Shown here piece after piece: positions 12,138 through 23,290 of a stretch of DNA of 35,141 bases. A model generated the notes under the pieces. That model saw only the letters and a program-made list of their open reading frames with translations, was not told the origin of the DNA and did not search any database. Origin of the DNA: Conidiobolus incongruus B7586 (lineage: Eukaryota > Entomophthoromycota > Entomophthoromycetes > Entomophthorales > Conidiobolaceae); contig JNEM01010881.1 in assembly GCA_000697335.1 (NCBI GenBank), positions 1 to 35,141 on the forward strand, read 5' to 3'. Position 1 is the first letter of the stretch, and the number at the start of each line of letters is the position of its first letter. The position numbers and the translations under genes are program-made.

Positions 12138-13829
12138 TCAGAATAAAGTTGTGAAGTCGCTAATAATATCTGATACCACAGCTTGCTCAACTAAGCGTAA
12201 GTTCTTTACCCCTCGAACTTGGAAGTCTTTGTCTAGAACGGTCATAGGACCATCTTTCTTGTCAATTTTCAATCTGCAACCTAGGTATTTAGAGAAATTA
12301 TTATCTACATTGACATCATCTAAATCTTGATCAAACTGAATTTGTGAACTTTGAAAAACCTGTTTAGAGATACTCTTATAAATTTCCAAGTCTTCGTGAG
12401 CTTTCTAGAAGACAAGTAACACTATTCTAATATATTTTTCAGCTTCATCACTTTCTTAATAACGGAAATTGATGTATGGAACATCTCTTGGGTCATTAGA
12501 TTTCAAGGTGGCAGTTCCGTTTTTAAGACCGCTGTAAGGATTCAATAAGACATTGAAATAGGCTTATGTGCATCTGCAGAAATTCTTGTCGTCATTTCTG
12601 AGCATACAGTAAATCTTGATAGGACACCATAAAACTCAATATTGGTGTATTTCAAATTAGATTTTGATTTTAAAGTGACAGCATGAAGCGGTCCACCATG
12701 TGCATAGGCACCAGTTCCGTTTTTGTATTGTTGCCAACAGATATCATTGTCAGCTGTAGTATAGAAACAGTTTTCTAAAACGGCCCAATCAGAATTTAAT
12801 TCATATGTCAATGCAACTTCTATATGATCTCGGAGATTCTTTCCAACTTCAGGAAGATGGACTTGAGGTTGAATTCCCATTGCTTGTAATTCTTTGGAGT
12901 CACCAATACCACTCAACATCATAATTTGTGGGGTATTGAATGCACCAGCACTGACTACAACCTCTTTACGAGCATATACCTTCTTAATAGTTGGAGATGG
13001 TTTATTTTCGCGTTTTGCAATGGCACTAGCACGATATAAATGCTGTCCACTCATATATTCGACACCCTTAGCAGCTCAATTTTCCAAGATGACTTTAGTA
13101 ACTAATGAATCGGTCCAAACAGTGAGTTTGGAGTTCTTACTTGCCTCAGCTTTTATATGTTTTCTAACGTCTCGTCTAACAGTGGGCTTTTCATTGAAAT
13201 CGATATTTGTTGTATTATAATATGGATCAGTTTCATTATTGTCTAAGATTCTCACTGCTACCTAATTATTCTTGGTAATTTTTCTTTTATCTTTATCTAT
13301 AACTATTATAATTACTTCTGTAACATATTTGTCTTTCTTATCCTCTTTATCTAAGCCAAAAATTTATTGGTAGTCAAAGATAAAAATTGTCTATTCATTG
13401 CAAGATATTAGGTACTTTTCCTTCAAATTTGGTTGATTCAAAATAGTTTCTAAAAGTTGCTTGGTGCTAACTTGGATGGCCAGTTATATTGATCAGTCCC
13501 TGAAAATCACGAGTTTTTGGATACACATATACCATACCATTTTGATTAGTACATCCACTGAGAGCAGAAGCTCTTGGGCACAGAATGTTCTGCCTCTTAT
13601 TCCTAGATCGATGGAAGTAATCCACCTAGAAGTCCCAAGCAATGGATTCATCATCACAATTTCTAATAAATAACACGAGAGTGGTAGTATTCATATTGAG
13701 CGAATTTGATCCCGCTTCTATTAGCAATGTAGAAAATCCATGTTTAGCCAATTCGGTTGCTACCATAGAACCTTCAAGTCCAAATCCGATTACAACATAA
13801 TTCATTATTTCATCCTCATATTTTTCCAA
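12138..13829 (-). pseudogene. GMC-family FAD oxidoreductase pseudogene (copy 2), well preserved
   Basis: Starting at the ATG at 13829 (MEKYEDEIMNYVVIG) the FAD-binding segment reads NYVVIGFGLEGSMVATELAK, then STLLIEAG. The second landmark, CPRASALSGCTNQNGMVYVY near 13590-13540, is the PR...LGG.S..N.M.Y box. The middle carries [20 protein letters not shown] and VGKNLRDH, the GMC signature 2 and following block (12970-12820). The C-terminus has MTVLDKDFQVRGVKNLRLVE (about 12280-12190). The length of about 565 residues fits the family. In-frame TAG/TAA fall where Q or W is expected (after WDF, in HPS-stop-HQATF, YQ-stop-IFG, NN-stop-VAV, RY-stop-ESDE, VF-stop-KAHED), and one TGA precedes AAKGVEY. 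At least one frame change lies near 12600-12540. The His of the usual H..GT..MG active-site block is not seen: the segment reads KYLGCRLKI. The substrate cannot be told. It is non-functional, though decay is recent enough for long stretches to remain open. Confidence 0.85.
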
Positions 13830-13839
13830 GCCAATAACG

Positions 13840-16600
13840 AGAGTTAAATAAAATGTAAAAATTGCCTGTTAAGTATAGTTTAATAATCCCAGAAAATAGC
13901 CATATGGTATCTTTATGATACAGAATATTATCCAATATTAATTACTACAAACATAAAAAGTTGTCTCAAATTCTAACACTTAGATCAAAATTTTAGATGT
14001 CCTATATATCCATCAACCTACTTTAATTTCATATATAGCAGTCAACATCAATTATTCAATCTGCGGCATTATAGATTCGATTTAGTCAAACTTATTCAAA
14101 ATCCATTTTAGATTGACAAATAAATGAATATTTGTTAGAATCTATAAATCCATTTATAATCAAATCAATTATTAATTCATTTAATAATAGTGTGATATTG
14201 ATCAATTGAATTTGTGTTATACAAATTTCCTAAATTGATTTAAATATTATTTAGATTGACAAAATATATACTCAATAGAGAACACTATTTTATTTAGCAT
14301 AATTTATTTTTTAAAACATACCATATCAATTCATATAATTCATATTCAATTATGAAAACTTTGAAAAATCGATTAATCAAAAGAATATTATTTGAGGCTC
14401 TGTTGAATCAAAAGTTTTATAATGTGAAATGCATCACTTTTGAGTGTATGTCAAACTGATAGATATCAATATTATATATCAGCTAACTTCACAGTTCTTA
14501 AACTATACTATCGCTTTTTGTTATATTAATTTTTCTTGAAATTACCTAAATAATTTAATTTTATAAAATCTAAAGATGTCTATAGTTATCTGTATTTATT
14601 TCAATTCTTCGAGAATTTATTATATTTTAGATAGCTGTAATTCAATATTAAACTACAAGAGATTTTAACACTTTAATTATTATTTATCAATTATATTCTG
14701 CACTAATAAATAAATTTGAATAATGCATCCTATTTAACATTACACTATAATTGCTGATAAGTTAAATATATGTATAATTGTATTTTGCCTGACAATATAT
14801 ATTTATATAATTCATAGCTAAGTATTTTCATTTTTACAGTTTAAATCAGTTTGATTTTGCTGTATTAATATTCATATTCTCAGATAGTCAGATTTAAAAA
14901 GCTTGAGTGATTTTTATAACAATAGTATTTGCCAATATCATTGATAAGAATCTCATTATCAATCTATTGATTTTTATTAATTGTATATTTCCTCAAGCGA
15001 TAGAATGAAATTACTATTTTAGTTTATTTTATATGATAACAAGTCATTGAATTTCTTAATTTCTTTGATTAAGGCTGATTTTGAATTGGATTAACAAATA
15101 ACCTTTTGAATAAAAAACTGTAAAATTTAATCCTTAATTCAATTTTATTTATAGTTATATATTATTATAATATTAATTCGAAAAAAATCTATGAATTGGA
15201 GAGTTATTTGTTATTTTAATTTTAGATTTATATGGGTTATATTCGATTGTAAATTGACACCTAAATTGTCAATATCAATATATATTGAATTCCAAATAGC
15301 CATATGATTATTTTTGATATTTAAATCATTATTGAAAATAAAAATTTTTATTTGTATTCATCAATATAATTTATATTTGAATTGATAGAATGATATATAT
15401 TCAAAATGATAAAATTTGGAAAAAATATGATGAATAAAATTAAAATTATATTCAAATATAAATAATCAGATAAGGGTATTACCATTTTTGAACTCAATGT
15501 ATAATGCTAATAAGTTGAATATTTTTTAAGGATATATCATTTTGATATTAGGATTCTAATCCATTCAAGCATAGTATTAAATAAACCTAATTTTTTATTT
15601 ATCAATTTTATTACTATATAAAAATATATTTATAATTACTAAAATTATTAATGATATGTATATTATCAAATAAGATTTTTTTACTGAGCGGAGTTAAAAC
15701 TTTTTAAATGAAAGTTAATATACTTCATAGAATTACTGATATGATAAAATAATATTTATAGATATGTCAGTTTGAACAATTTTCAATTATCAAAATTTCA
15801 AGTGAATTAACATATGATTTAATTCCCATATAATATCAGCCATTTAATATTGCGTATATTGAGAGTATTCAACCATACTAAAAAATGGATGAAAAATTTA
15901 AAACCTATTAAATGGATTATACTGTAGTAGATTTCTAATACCAATTGAAATTAAATATACTAATGGAGTATTTAGACATCAACTTATAAAAGAATACTGA
16001 TTTAAATTAATTACAATGTTGAGAATAATATATTAAAATAAAGTGATCAATTACACTAAATGAAATTTCATTGATAATGATTTTAAAACATTATATTAAT
16101 TTTAGATTTATTATATTCGTGATAAGATATATAAATTTAATCGTCAAAAACACTTCATTTATTTTTTTGATAATGGCAATTTTTATTAACACTAAAATGA
16201 TTTGCCCAAACTTGGGGATTTTATTTAATAGAATGATGTCTGTGTTATTAAAAATTTATACTATAACATTTATATTATTTAAAAAGTAATTAAAGCAATG
16301 ATTTGTTATTTTGTAATTATTTTTTAATGAATGATAAATGATTTCAAATTTTTGAAACTTGATGCATATTAATAATTTCTTAATTTATTCAAAATTTATT
16401 TTTATAAGATATAATTACAAACAACTTAACTCTAATAAAAGTAGTAGCCAATTAAATTTAAGTAAATCCAAATAATTGGCTAATTTTGAAAGTTTAAAAT
16501 CATAAAATACATTCAAAGTTATTTCAATTTAAAACTCTCTAAGTATAAATTAACTAGTAGGTTCTATATAGATTTATATGAAATATTTAAAATGATAAAT
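13840..16600. other. Intergenic AT-rich region, no gene recognised
   Basis: 2.7 kb between the GMC pseudogene and the receptor gene. A 72-codon open frame at 16071-16289 is a run of Ile/Phe/Leu codons typical of biased sequence and matches nothing. A small inverted repeat (attgaca...tgtcaat) lies near 15254-15272. The promoter of the downstream receptor should lie at the right end, but I cannot place a motif. Confidence 0.5.
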
Positions 16601-16607
16601 TTAAGCA

Positions 16608-17558
16608 ATGGAATTGCTTGAAGACGATTTGCAATTAATTAATTATATTTTTAATTCCATTATTTTGTTATTTGCCTTACTAATTCTTATATTCAATGCG
16701 ATATTAATATATATACTGATCAAAAAGTGTGATTTTAATAATACAGAAATAAAGTTAATTTGTATTTTTGGAGTGATTGAATTATTGGTAGGTACTGAAT
16801 TACTGGTAATGTCAGTTGCAAAACTAATTTATGGGTACCATTGGTTCGATGCAGATAAAATACAATGCCGATTTTATGCATTCGCACAACAGTGGCTCAA
16901 TCGTGTCGAAATTGCAACTGTGCTTGTGCTCGCGTTTTTGAGATATTTAATCGTGTGCCATAGAATTGAAAAGAGTTTGGTCTTTTGGATTTGTATGATA
17001 ATAGTTTGTATAATCCCTTGCACTGTAGTATTCACGTATGGCGCAATAATAAAAGATGCAAACCCCAGTGTTTCGTACTTACAGTGTAATACATTCACTA
17101 ATCCTGGAAATCTAAGTTATACCATGACTATCATAATCCCATTTCTATACATTATCCCTTGCTGGATTATCACTATGTGCTACTTTGCTATTGGAAATAA
17201 TGCCAATAACCACCTCAACAAGATGAAGGAAGAAGCAAAAATTAATGGAGACGAAAATTTATTAAAAATCATTAGACAACAGAAGATTAAATTGGTCATC
17301 CAGTTAACTCTTGTGTTCATAATTTATAATGTAAACTTTATGCTCTCATATGTTACTTTCATAATGAAATTTGCTTTTGGTTATAAAAGGACACCTATCG
17401 TTGATGCTCTGGTGCTTATTTCGATATATAGCACCTTTGGGATTAATTCGGTTATTACTATCATGTTTCAACCAGATGTGAATAATGAATTTTTAATCCT
17501 TATGGTAAGGTATCAGGCTAAATTTAAATCTTTTATTAGAAATTTTTATAGACGATAA
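16608..17558 (+). CDS. Rhodopsin-like (family A-type) G protein-coupled receptor, intact
   Basis: This 316-residue uninterrupted frame has seven hydrophobic segments at about residues 14-39, 47-73, 90-115, 124-146, 170-195, 227-253 and 264-287. The N-terminus is short and acidic (MELLEDDLQL), and the tail is basic (KFKSFIRNFYRR). Such receptors sit in the plasma membrane and signal to heterotrimeric G proteins. Family hallmarks are visible: Asn30 in TM1 (IFNAILIY), Glu59 where TM2 normally has Asp, Cys87 before TM3 paired with Cys160 in loop 2, and LRY (111-113) at the DRY position. TM6 lacks the usual CWxP, and TM7 lacks a clean NPxxY (it has GINSVITIMF). Loop 3 is rich in Lys/Glu (HLNKMKEEAK), as expected for a G-protein contact. 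The start is the first ATG of the frame and gives a short extracellular N-terminus. The stop is TAA. All Gln codons are CAA/CAG, showing the standard code. The ligand is unknown. Similar receptor families are expanded in Conidiobolus-type fungi (from general knowledge). A cAMP-receptor-like class is a less likely alternative. Confidence 0.8.
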   Translation: MELLEDDLQLINYIFNSIILLFALLILIFNAILIYILIKKCDFNNTEIKLICIFGVIELLVGTELLVMSVAKLIYGYHWFDADKIQCRFYAFAQQWLNRVEIATVLVLAFLRYLIVCHRIEKSLVFWICMIIVCIIPCTVVFTYGAIIKDANPSVSYLQCNTFTNPGNLSYTMTIIIPFLYIIPCWIITMCYFAIGNNANNHLNKMKEEAKINGDENLLKIIRQQKIKLVIQLTLVFIIYNVNFMLSYVTFIMKFAFGYKRTPIVDALVLISIYSTFGINSVITIMFQPDVNNEFLILMVRYQAKFKSFIRNFYRR

Positions 17559-17801
17559 ATAATAAATATTTTGGTATTGGCAATTGGCAAAATCAATCTA
17601 TTAGAATTTAAAAATATGCGATTTAGTATACATCATATTTATATTTATCCTTACTAGATAACTATTTTTTAATATTTTTGCCATATTGTTAATTTTTAAT
17701 AATTATTAAATAGATTTATTTGTCATTCTATCAATAGAATGCCAGTATTTTCAGTTCTAATATCTATTAATTAAATTTCAATAATAAAAAATTAGATTTC
17801 T

Positions 17802-17845
17802 AATTTAAAATCAAATTCAATTTTATTGAATTTGATTTTTAAATT
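17802..17845. repeat. Near-perfect hairpin downstream of the receptor gene
   Basis: AATTTAAAATCAAATTCAAT is followed after a few T residues by its reverse complement, ATTGAATTTGATTTTTAAATT, with one extra T. The stem of about 20 bp lies roughly 245 bp past the receptor stop. It could be a fold-back in the 3' region or the core of a tiny inverted-repeat element. Confidence 0.65.
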
Positions 17846-17849
17846 GTGA

Positions 17850-18700
17850 TAATAGAATATTAATTTATACAACTACATACACTATAATATAAGATTGATT
17901 ATGAATCAAAAAAATAAATTTAATTGAAATAAAAAACAACATCCAATGGCTTATTATATTGGATAAAATAACATTTCTTACTGGTATAAAATAAAAGTAT
18001 ATGAAATCAAATTATAGGGCTTTTTTGCAATAGAATAAGAAAGTTTGGATTGAGAAGCATTATATTAATAAATATTTCAGTAAATCTTTGCAATATTAAA
18101 TCACTCAAATTTTCCTTTTTTTATTATATAGTATTACTATTAAAATTATTCTTAATGAGCATAAAATTAGTTAATTAATATTTTTTAATAAGTATGAAAA
18201 AATACTTGGTATATAATTTATTATTATTGTCATGGTATGATGAATAATAATGAAAAAAAGATTGATATTAAGAATCAATAGTATATTTTATCAATTAAAA
18301 TAAAAATAACCCAATAAAAATATATTAAATATAATATTTTTCAAATTTATAATTCAATTGAAAAAGTATATATTGAATTTTAATTAAAAATGTCTCTCCA
18401 AAAACATAAATTAATTTATTTAAAATTATAAATTAAGAATTTTATAAAGTCCATATATTATATTGCTATTTGAGAAAATATGATTGAAAATGCATAAATC
18501 TTGATTTAAATCATAGGTAAAATTTGACTTAATTTTTAGTGGTAGTTGAATTTCCTTTCTCAAATTAGTTAAAAATTGTTTTGCAAAATCCAATCTATCA
18601 TTATAATAAATGAAATTTTATAATTTAATAAAATTTGAAAATGCTTTTGGAATAAGAAATGAAACCTATTTAAATTATTTTTATAGAGTTTCCTGATATA
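17850..18700. other. AT-rich gap, nothing recognised
   Basis: About 850 bp with no open frame of note and no similarity I can see to the other repeats in the window. Confidence 0.5.
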
Positions 18701-18703
18701 TTT

Positions 18704-19350
18704 GAAACTTTAAGATCATGTCAATAAATCCAGCCTTAAAATATCACTCGTTGTTGCTGAATTATCTAGGTTATAATTAGAAACAATCCGTGATTTGAGT
18801 TTTTATGCTAATAAATGAAAAGTATTCCTTAATGAGTTTTCAATGGGCCAAGTTCCAGTATTTGAAGTTTCTGAGAACTTTAATTTAACCAAGAGTGCTG
18901 ACATTGTATTCTAATATAAAAACATAGATTTATTTCGATACCTTTAATTCACAAGAAAGTAGTTGCATTATCTAATAAGAATATACTTTTACTTGGACTA
19001 GATCCAAATGAGTTTTCCAAAATTTAGTGATTGATGTTTTAGGTAAATCACCCCCATAAAAACCCTAATTGATATTTTTTTACCTATATTCAGAGGTGAA
19101 TTGATCAGCGAATATAGAACAAAGAGCCTAGGTGCTACCTACATCGTAACTAGGGCTATTTAAATCAATATATAGATCATTGTACCTACCATGTTAGCGA
19201 TGACCTCTCTTTTTCTGACATCAACCTCTTTTGTAACTTTATATTTCTATTTTCTCATTTTATGCCTAATGATCTTTAGACAAAATTTTGACATTTGGCT
19301 AGTTGGTTTGAAGATTTGAAGCTTCCAATAATGTATTCTTTAAGTGTCAC
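18704..19350 (+). pseudogene. GST-like pseudogene 1 (most decayed copy)
   Basis: The nucleotide start gaaactttaagatcatgtca aligns with exon 2 of the intact gene at 26137. FSMGQVPVFEVSENF near 18840-18880 matches FPLGQSPGLETSDGLF of the intact protein, that is, the thioredoxin-fold core of the GST N-terminal domain. LLLGLDPNEFSKI (about 18985-19025) matches LLGQNPNDLAKI. DDLSFSDINLFCNFIF (near 19200-19250) matches DRVSLADINLICNLKL of the alpha-helical C-terminal domain. The middle (about 19040-19190) does not align, and many stops and frame changes are present. It is the oldest-looking member of a four-copy series on this strand. Confidence 0.75.
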
Positions 19351-19959
19351 TCAATCCTTTAAGGACACATTTCAGTTATTTTTTTATTACTACAAGTGAC
19401 TTAATTCATTGTAATTAAAAAGATATCCATCTGAAATTCAATTGTTTATATGCTATAATTTACAAAAGAATTATTGTATTCAAAGCACCCTGCTTTGATT
19501 AGGACTGTAAAAGGTGATTGAACGGTCCTCTATATTCCTCTAAACATTTTAATATTTATGATCCACTCCACTCACATTATAAATTTAATTCCAATAACAA
19601 TTTTTAAATTCAACATACCTCAAATACGGTATATTTTACAAACACATTCTAATTCACTGAAATCAGTTTCAGAATTCGCTATTATTAGCTAGACAGAATA
19701 CAAGTATATTTTTCGATGATAATTTTATTTCATTATTTTCTATTTTTATATTAATAATATTTTCAATATAATATCATACTAAACTAAAACTTTTAATTAA
19801 TTTTTAATTAGTATTGTTCCATTTATGTATATAATTTTATTCACTCCTTATTTTAGAATTATTATTTCAAAGAATTAAACTTTCCTTTGTATTTTACGTA
19901 ACAATAATTTTTTTGAAAACAAATTTAAAATAAAATTTTTTTATTATATAATTTAGAAA

Positions 19960-20290
19960 AATAGATACTTATATAAATTTAATACTCTCCATAATTAAAA
20001 ATAATTTTTGATATATTTTTAGCAAACTTCTAATACCTAATCTATAGTTCTCTTTATCAAAGACTGAAATTTGATGTTTCACAGGTTAATTAAATTTTGT
20101 AAAAATCTTTATTCTTATAACCATATTTTTATCTGTTTTGAGGAATTAAAATTATGTGTGTTTCAATCCATTGAATCTATTTAATATATTAGCTTTTTTC
20201 AATTATTTTTTATTAGAGAGTATTATTATTACTTTAGTGATATATATTTTATAATTATTAATGAAAATAATAAGTATATTTAAATTAAAT
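19960..20290 (-). mobile_element. Mariner fragment (copy E)
   Basis: The block around 20028-20090 (cttctaatacctaatc, then caaagactgaaatttgatgt) aligns with mariner B at about 29430-29490 and with copy A near 10725-10790. That region encodes the C-terminal part of the transposase on the minus strand. Similarity fades after about 20290, and neither terminal inverted repeat is present. This is a truncated, strongly diverged copy. Confidence 0.6.
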
Positions 20291-20460
20291 TAAAAACATA
20301 AATTTAAAGTAATTGTATTAATTGTAATTCTTTTAAAAATAAGAAAATAGTACAATATAAGATAATAATTATTTAGAATGAATACTATTTGCTTAAAAGG
20401 TTTTTTTAAGAGAGCCTTATATAAATATTATATTTATGAAATTATGCTCTTCTATTTAGA

Positions 20461-20602
20461 ATTCATAGCCTAACAAATATGGTTGTCACTATTGTTCCTA
20501 ATCTATCTTTTCAGTAGGTTTTGGTGACAGGTCATTGTAATTGTAAGATGATGCATTGGGAATCTTAGTTAAGACTCCTGTTAATTGGTTAAAACTTCCC
20601 AT
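20461..20602 (-). pseudogene. Possible decayed 5' exon, family unknown
   Basis: This patch has clearly more balanced composition than its surroundings. On the minus strand it opens with ATG and reads MGSFNQLTGVLTKIPNASS, then YNYNDLSPKPTEKID, before in-frame TAG codons at spots flanked by Q-like context. I recognise no family. It may be the start of a broken gene or an exon. Equally it may be chance within a higher-complexity patch. Confidence 0.3.
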
Positions 20603-20619
20603 TTGATATTAGCAAAAAA

Positions 20620-22550
20620 TACAAAAATATTTATTTTATAGTAATATTAATTTAAATATAAATTAATTAATCAGATAAAATATAGATAAGTTCTATTAAC
20701 GTCTCTTTATATTCTTTTATTATCAATTATTCAGTATATTTAAATAAATGTGTAAAATAAAAATTTTCAACCTTAATAACAAAGGAAATATCATAAAATA
20801 TATTATTTAATAAGTATAATACTATAAAATATTAACTTTTTATTATTATGATAATTTTCAAATTATTTTGTAGTGATAAATATTCAAAATTAACCATTCA
20901 CTTTGTTATTTAATTCGGGAAAAAAATTGTTTTATAAATATCCTGTTATGATAGTCATACTAATTGTTCATATTTGGAAGGATATTATTTTATATTATAT
21001 AATCTCATAAGTAGATTAGCCTTATAATATTAATTTATAAGTAATATTGTAAAAATTATTACTATTTCTATTTAAATACTACTATGTATAATAAATAAAA
21101 TCGAGAATATTAATTTAATATAATATGATATACTTGTATGACATCATTTAAGGTCTCTAATTTCATAGCTTAAATATAACTCTAAGATAATTTTTATTAA
21201 ATAAAAATAATTTGGAAAAAAAATTGCAGAAATTTGTTATAAAGTTTTACTTTGATTCTGTAACATAAAAATTATTTGTTAATCTCAAAATAAAGTAAAT
21301 TACTATTTTCTATATAGTAAACACATAATTTGAGAAACTATTTAAAATAATTAGAATGAGCAATTATGCATTATTCTAATGTTATTGTTAAGTGTTAAGT
21401 TTTTTAAACCATAATTGAATTCTCAATTAATTTTAAAAAAAATTCTTTCAACGACCAGATTCATTTATATTGTATTTATTTGCTAATAATAGCAACTATA
21501 AGAATGATATTTTAAAAAATTAGAATATTTCATTAACAAAATTTGAATATAAAACTATTTTAGTAATTACCCTATTTTATTTTAATTTTTTATTTTAATA
21601 TTGAATAGCTAAATATAGTAAATTTAATTTAGAACATCTTTACTATAAAATAGAGAAATGTCATTTAATATAACTATCTAAAATATATTACTTCATTGTA
21701 TTTAATCTAAATATTTTTATTATATTTTATGATATATATCCACATTATTAATATTGTATTATGTCTAAGGTTGTGGTATAAACATCAATCAAACTTTATC
21801 CAATATTTTAGCACAATTGAGTTATTTTAATAATTTTAATTGGTGATTAGTATCCTAATCAAAAGGTTTATTATATGATAATGTTAGATTAGAAAAATAA
21901 ATTGCTTTTAATGATGCTGTACATTATATTCACATTTATTACTTGTATTAAAATCAAATTATTAAACATTTATTTTGAAAATTGCGCTTTAAATAGTTTG
22001 CATTAATGATTATAATTGATAATTTGGTTTAAGTTATGAAAATACACAGTTTAAAACGCCAAATAAACTGGGTACTAATAAAAAGTTGGTGTAATCTTAT
22101 TAAATACTTAAGATATAAATCATAATACGAGATATATATACTCTAGTTTAATATTTTCAGAATAACCAAAATAGTTAATTTTGCATATCATAAAAAATAT
22201 CAAAATTTCATTAAATTTAAAATTTGAAAGAAAATTACTTGAATTAAAATAGATCTGAGGTAGTAAATTATCTAATTACAAATCCATTTTTAATAATCAG
22301 GAAAATTGGGGAACAATAATTGATTACTAATATCTTAGGATTAAATTCAAATGCCATAATTACTCTGAAAACTCAGAAATTTAGCCGATTTACTAAATAT
22401 TTCTATCAGTTTGTATAATGGCATCAATATACATTCCTTGATATTTGTAATAGAGATATGTTTTAATGCTAAAATATTTGTTCAAACACTAGTAATAATA
22501 TTTAGTAATCAGGATAATAATTTGATAAGCTAACAAAGTTATGTTTTGAT
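20620..22550. other. AT-rich gap upstream of GST pseudogene 2
   Basis: About 1.9 kb without a recognised gene. A short motif near 22300-22360 (taatcagga... ttgattactaatatctt) resembles the stretch just upstream of the GST pseudogene at 22507-22570, so a small local duplication is possible. Confidence 0.45.
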
Positions 22551-22552
22551 TA

Positions 22553-23290
22553 ATATCTTTTGGAATAAATTTAAAAACGTCAATTTAATAATCATATAAT
22601 TAATTTCTTAATTAGAAACTTTATAATCCTGTTTCAAACCCTTAGGATCAAAAATCACTTTTTATTGCAAAATTGAGTGGGGTTGAATTATGGACCACTC
22701 CAGATTTCAAATTTGTTCTTTTAACCAAGGAAGAATATTTGAGAAAATTTTCAATAGATCAGAATCCTTATTTCGAAGGCAAAGATGGAAGAATCTCATC
22801 TGAAAGTGCGGCAATTGCATTCCTTAGTCGGTTTACTGATTTATTAATCACATATTTTACTCAAGTTTAGTTATTAGTCGCTTAATCCAAAGAGAATACC
22901 ACCCTTCTTGAACGTGATTTAAATGAACTTTCCAAATTCTGGCAAGTTATACTTTGCACTGAGCCAGTTTGATGGAACCATTCATTGATCTTTTAAGTCC
23001 CAGATACACTGGTAAGCTTCTAAGTGTGGATGGTGAAAAAAGCTTGTATGATTATATTCATCCTGATTTTGTGTACTTGAATAATTACATTGGCAAGCTT
23101 ACTTATTTTGTTGGAGTCGACTCTCCCTTGCTGATATTAATCTCTCGTGCAACTTGATCCTGCATTTTTTCATATTATTATAGACGAGTTCAAGACCAAA
23201 TATTCCAATATGACTAAATATTCTGAGATTACTACAGATACCCGAACTTAAAATGATTATTGGACATGTTTCATTCAAAAGATGTATAAT
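22553..23290 (+). pseudogene. GST-like pseudogene 2
   Basis: The gene layout is the same as in the intact copy. A 12-base exon 1 relic at 22553-22564 (atatcttttgga against atgacttttgga) is followed by an intron ending ttaattag. Exon 2 starts at about 22615 with KLYNPVSNP and then reads GVELWTTPDF. SSESAAIAFL ends near 22830, where the second intron is expected, and the third exon resumes near 22875 (tcgcttaatccaaagagaat). Later blocks are PFIDLLSPRYTGKLLS, YLNNYIGKLTYFVG, and relics of LADINL and the C-terminal helices up to about 23270. Several frame changes and an in-frame stop near the start break it. Part of exon 2 and part of exon 3 remain open for about 60 codons each. Keeping both intron positions shows copying at DNA level, not by reverse transcription. 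Confidence 0.85.

Noticed and set aside
12138-13829. Reading the second GMC copy as a working gene with introns over its stops
   Set aside because: Most stops lie singly inside conserved blocks without GT-AG pairs around them, and the coding frame continues directly on both sides.
16071-16289. 72-codon open frame just upstream of the receptor
   Set aside because: Ile/Phe/Leu-rich translation of biased sequence, no recognisable domain and no relation to the receptor frame.
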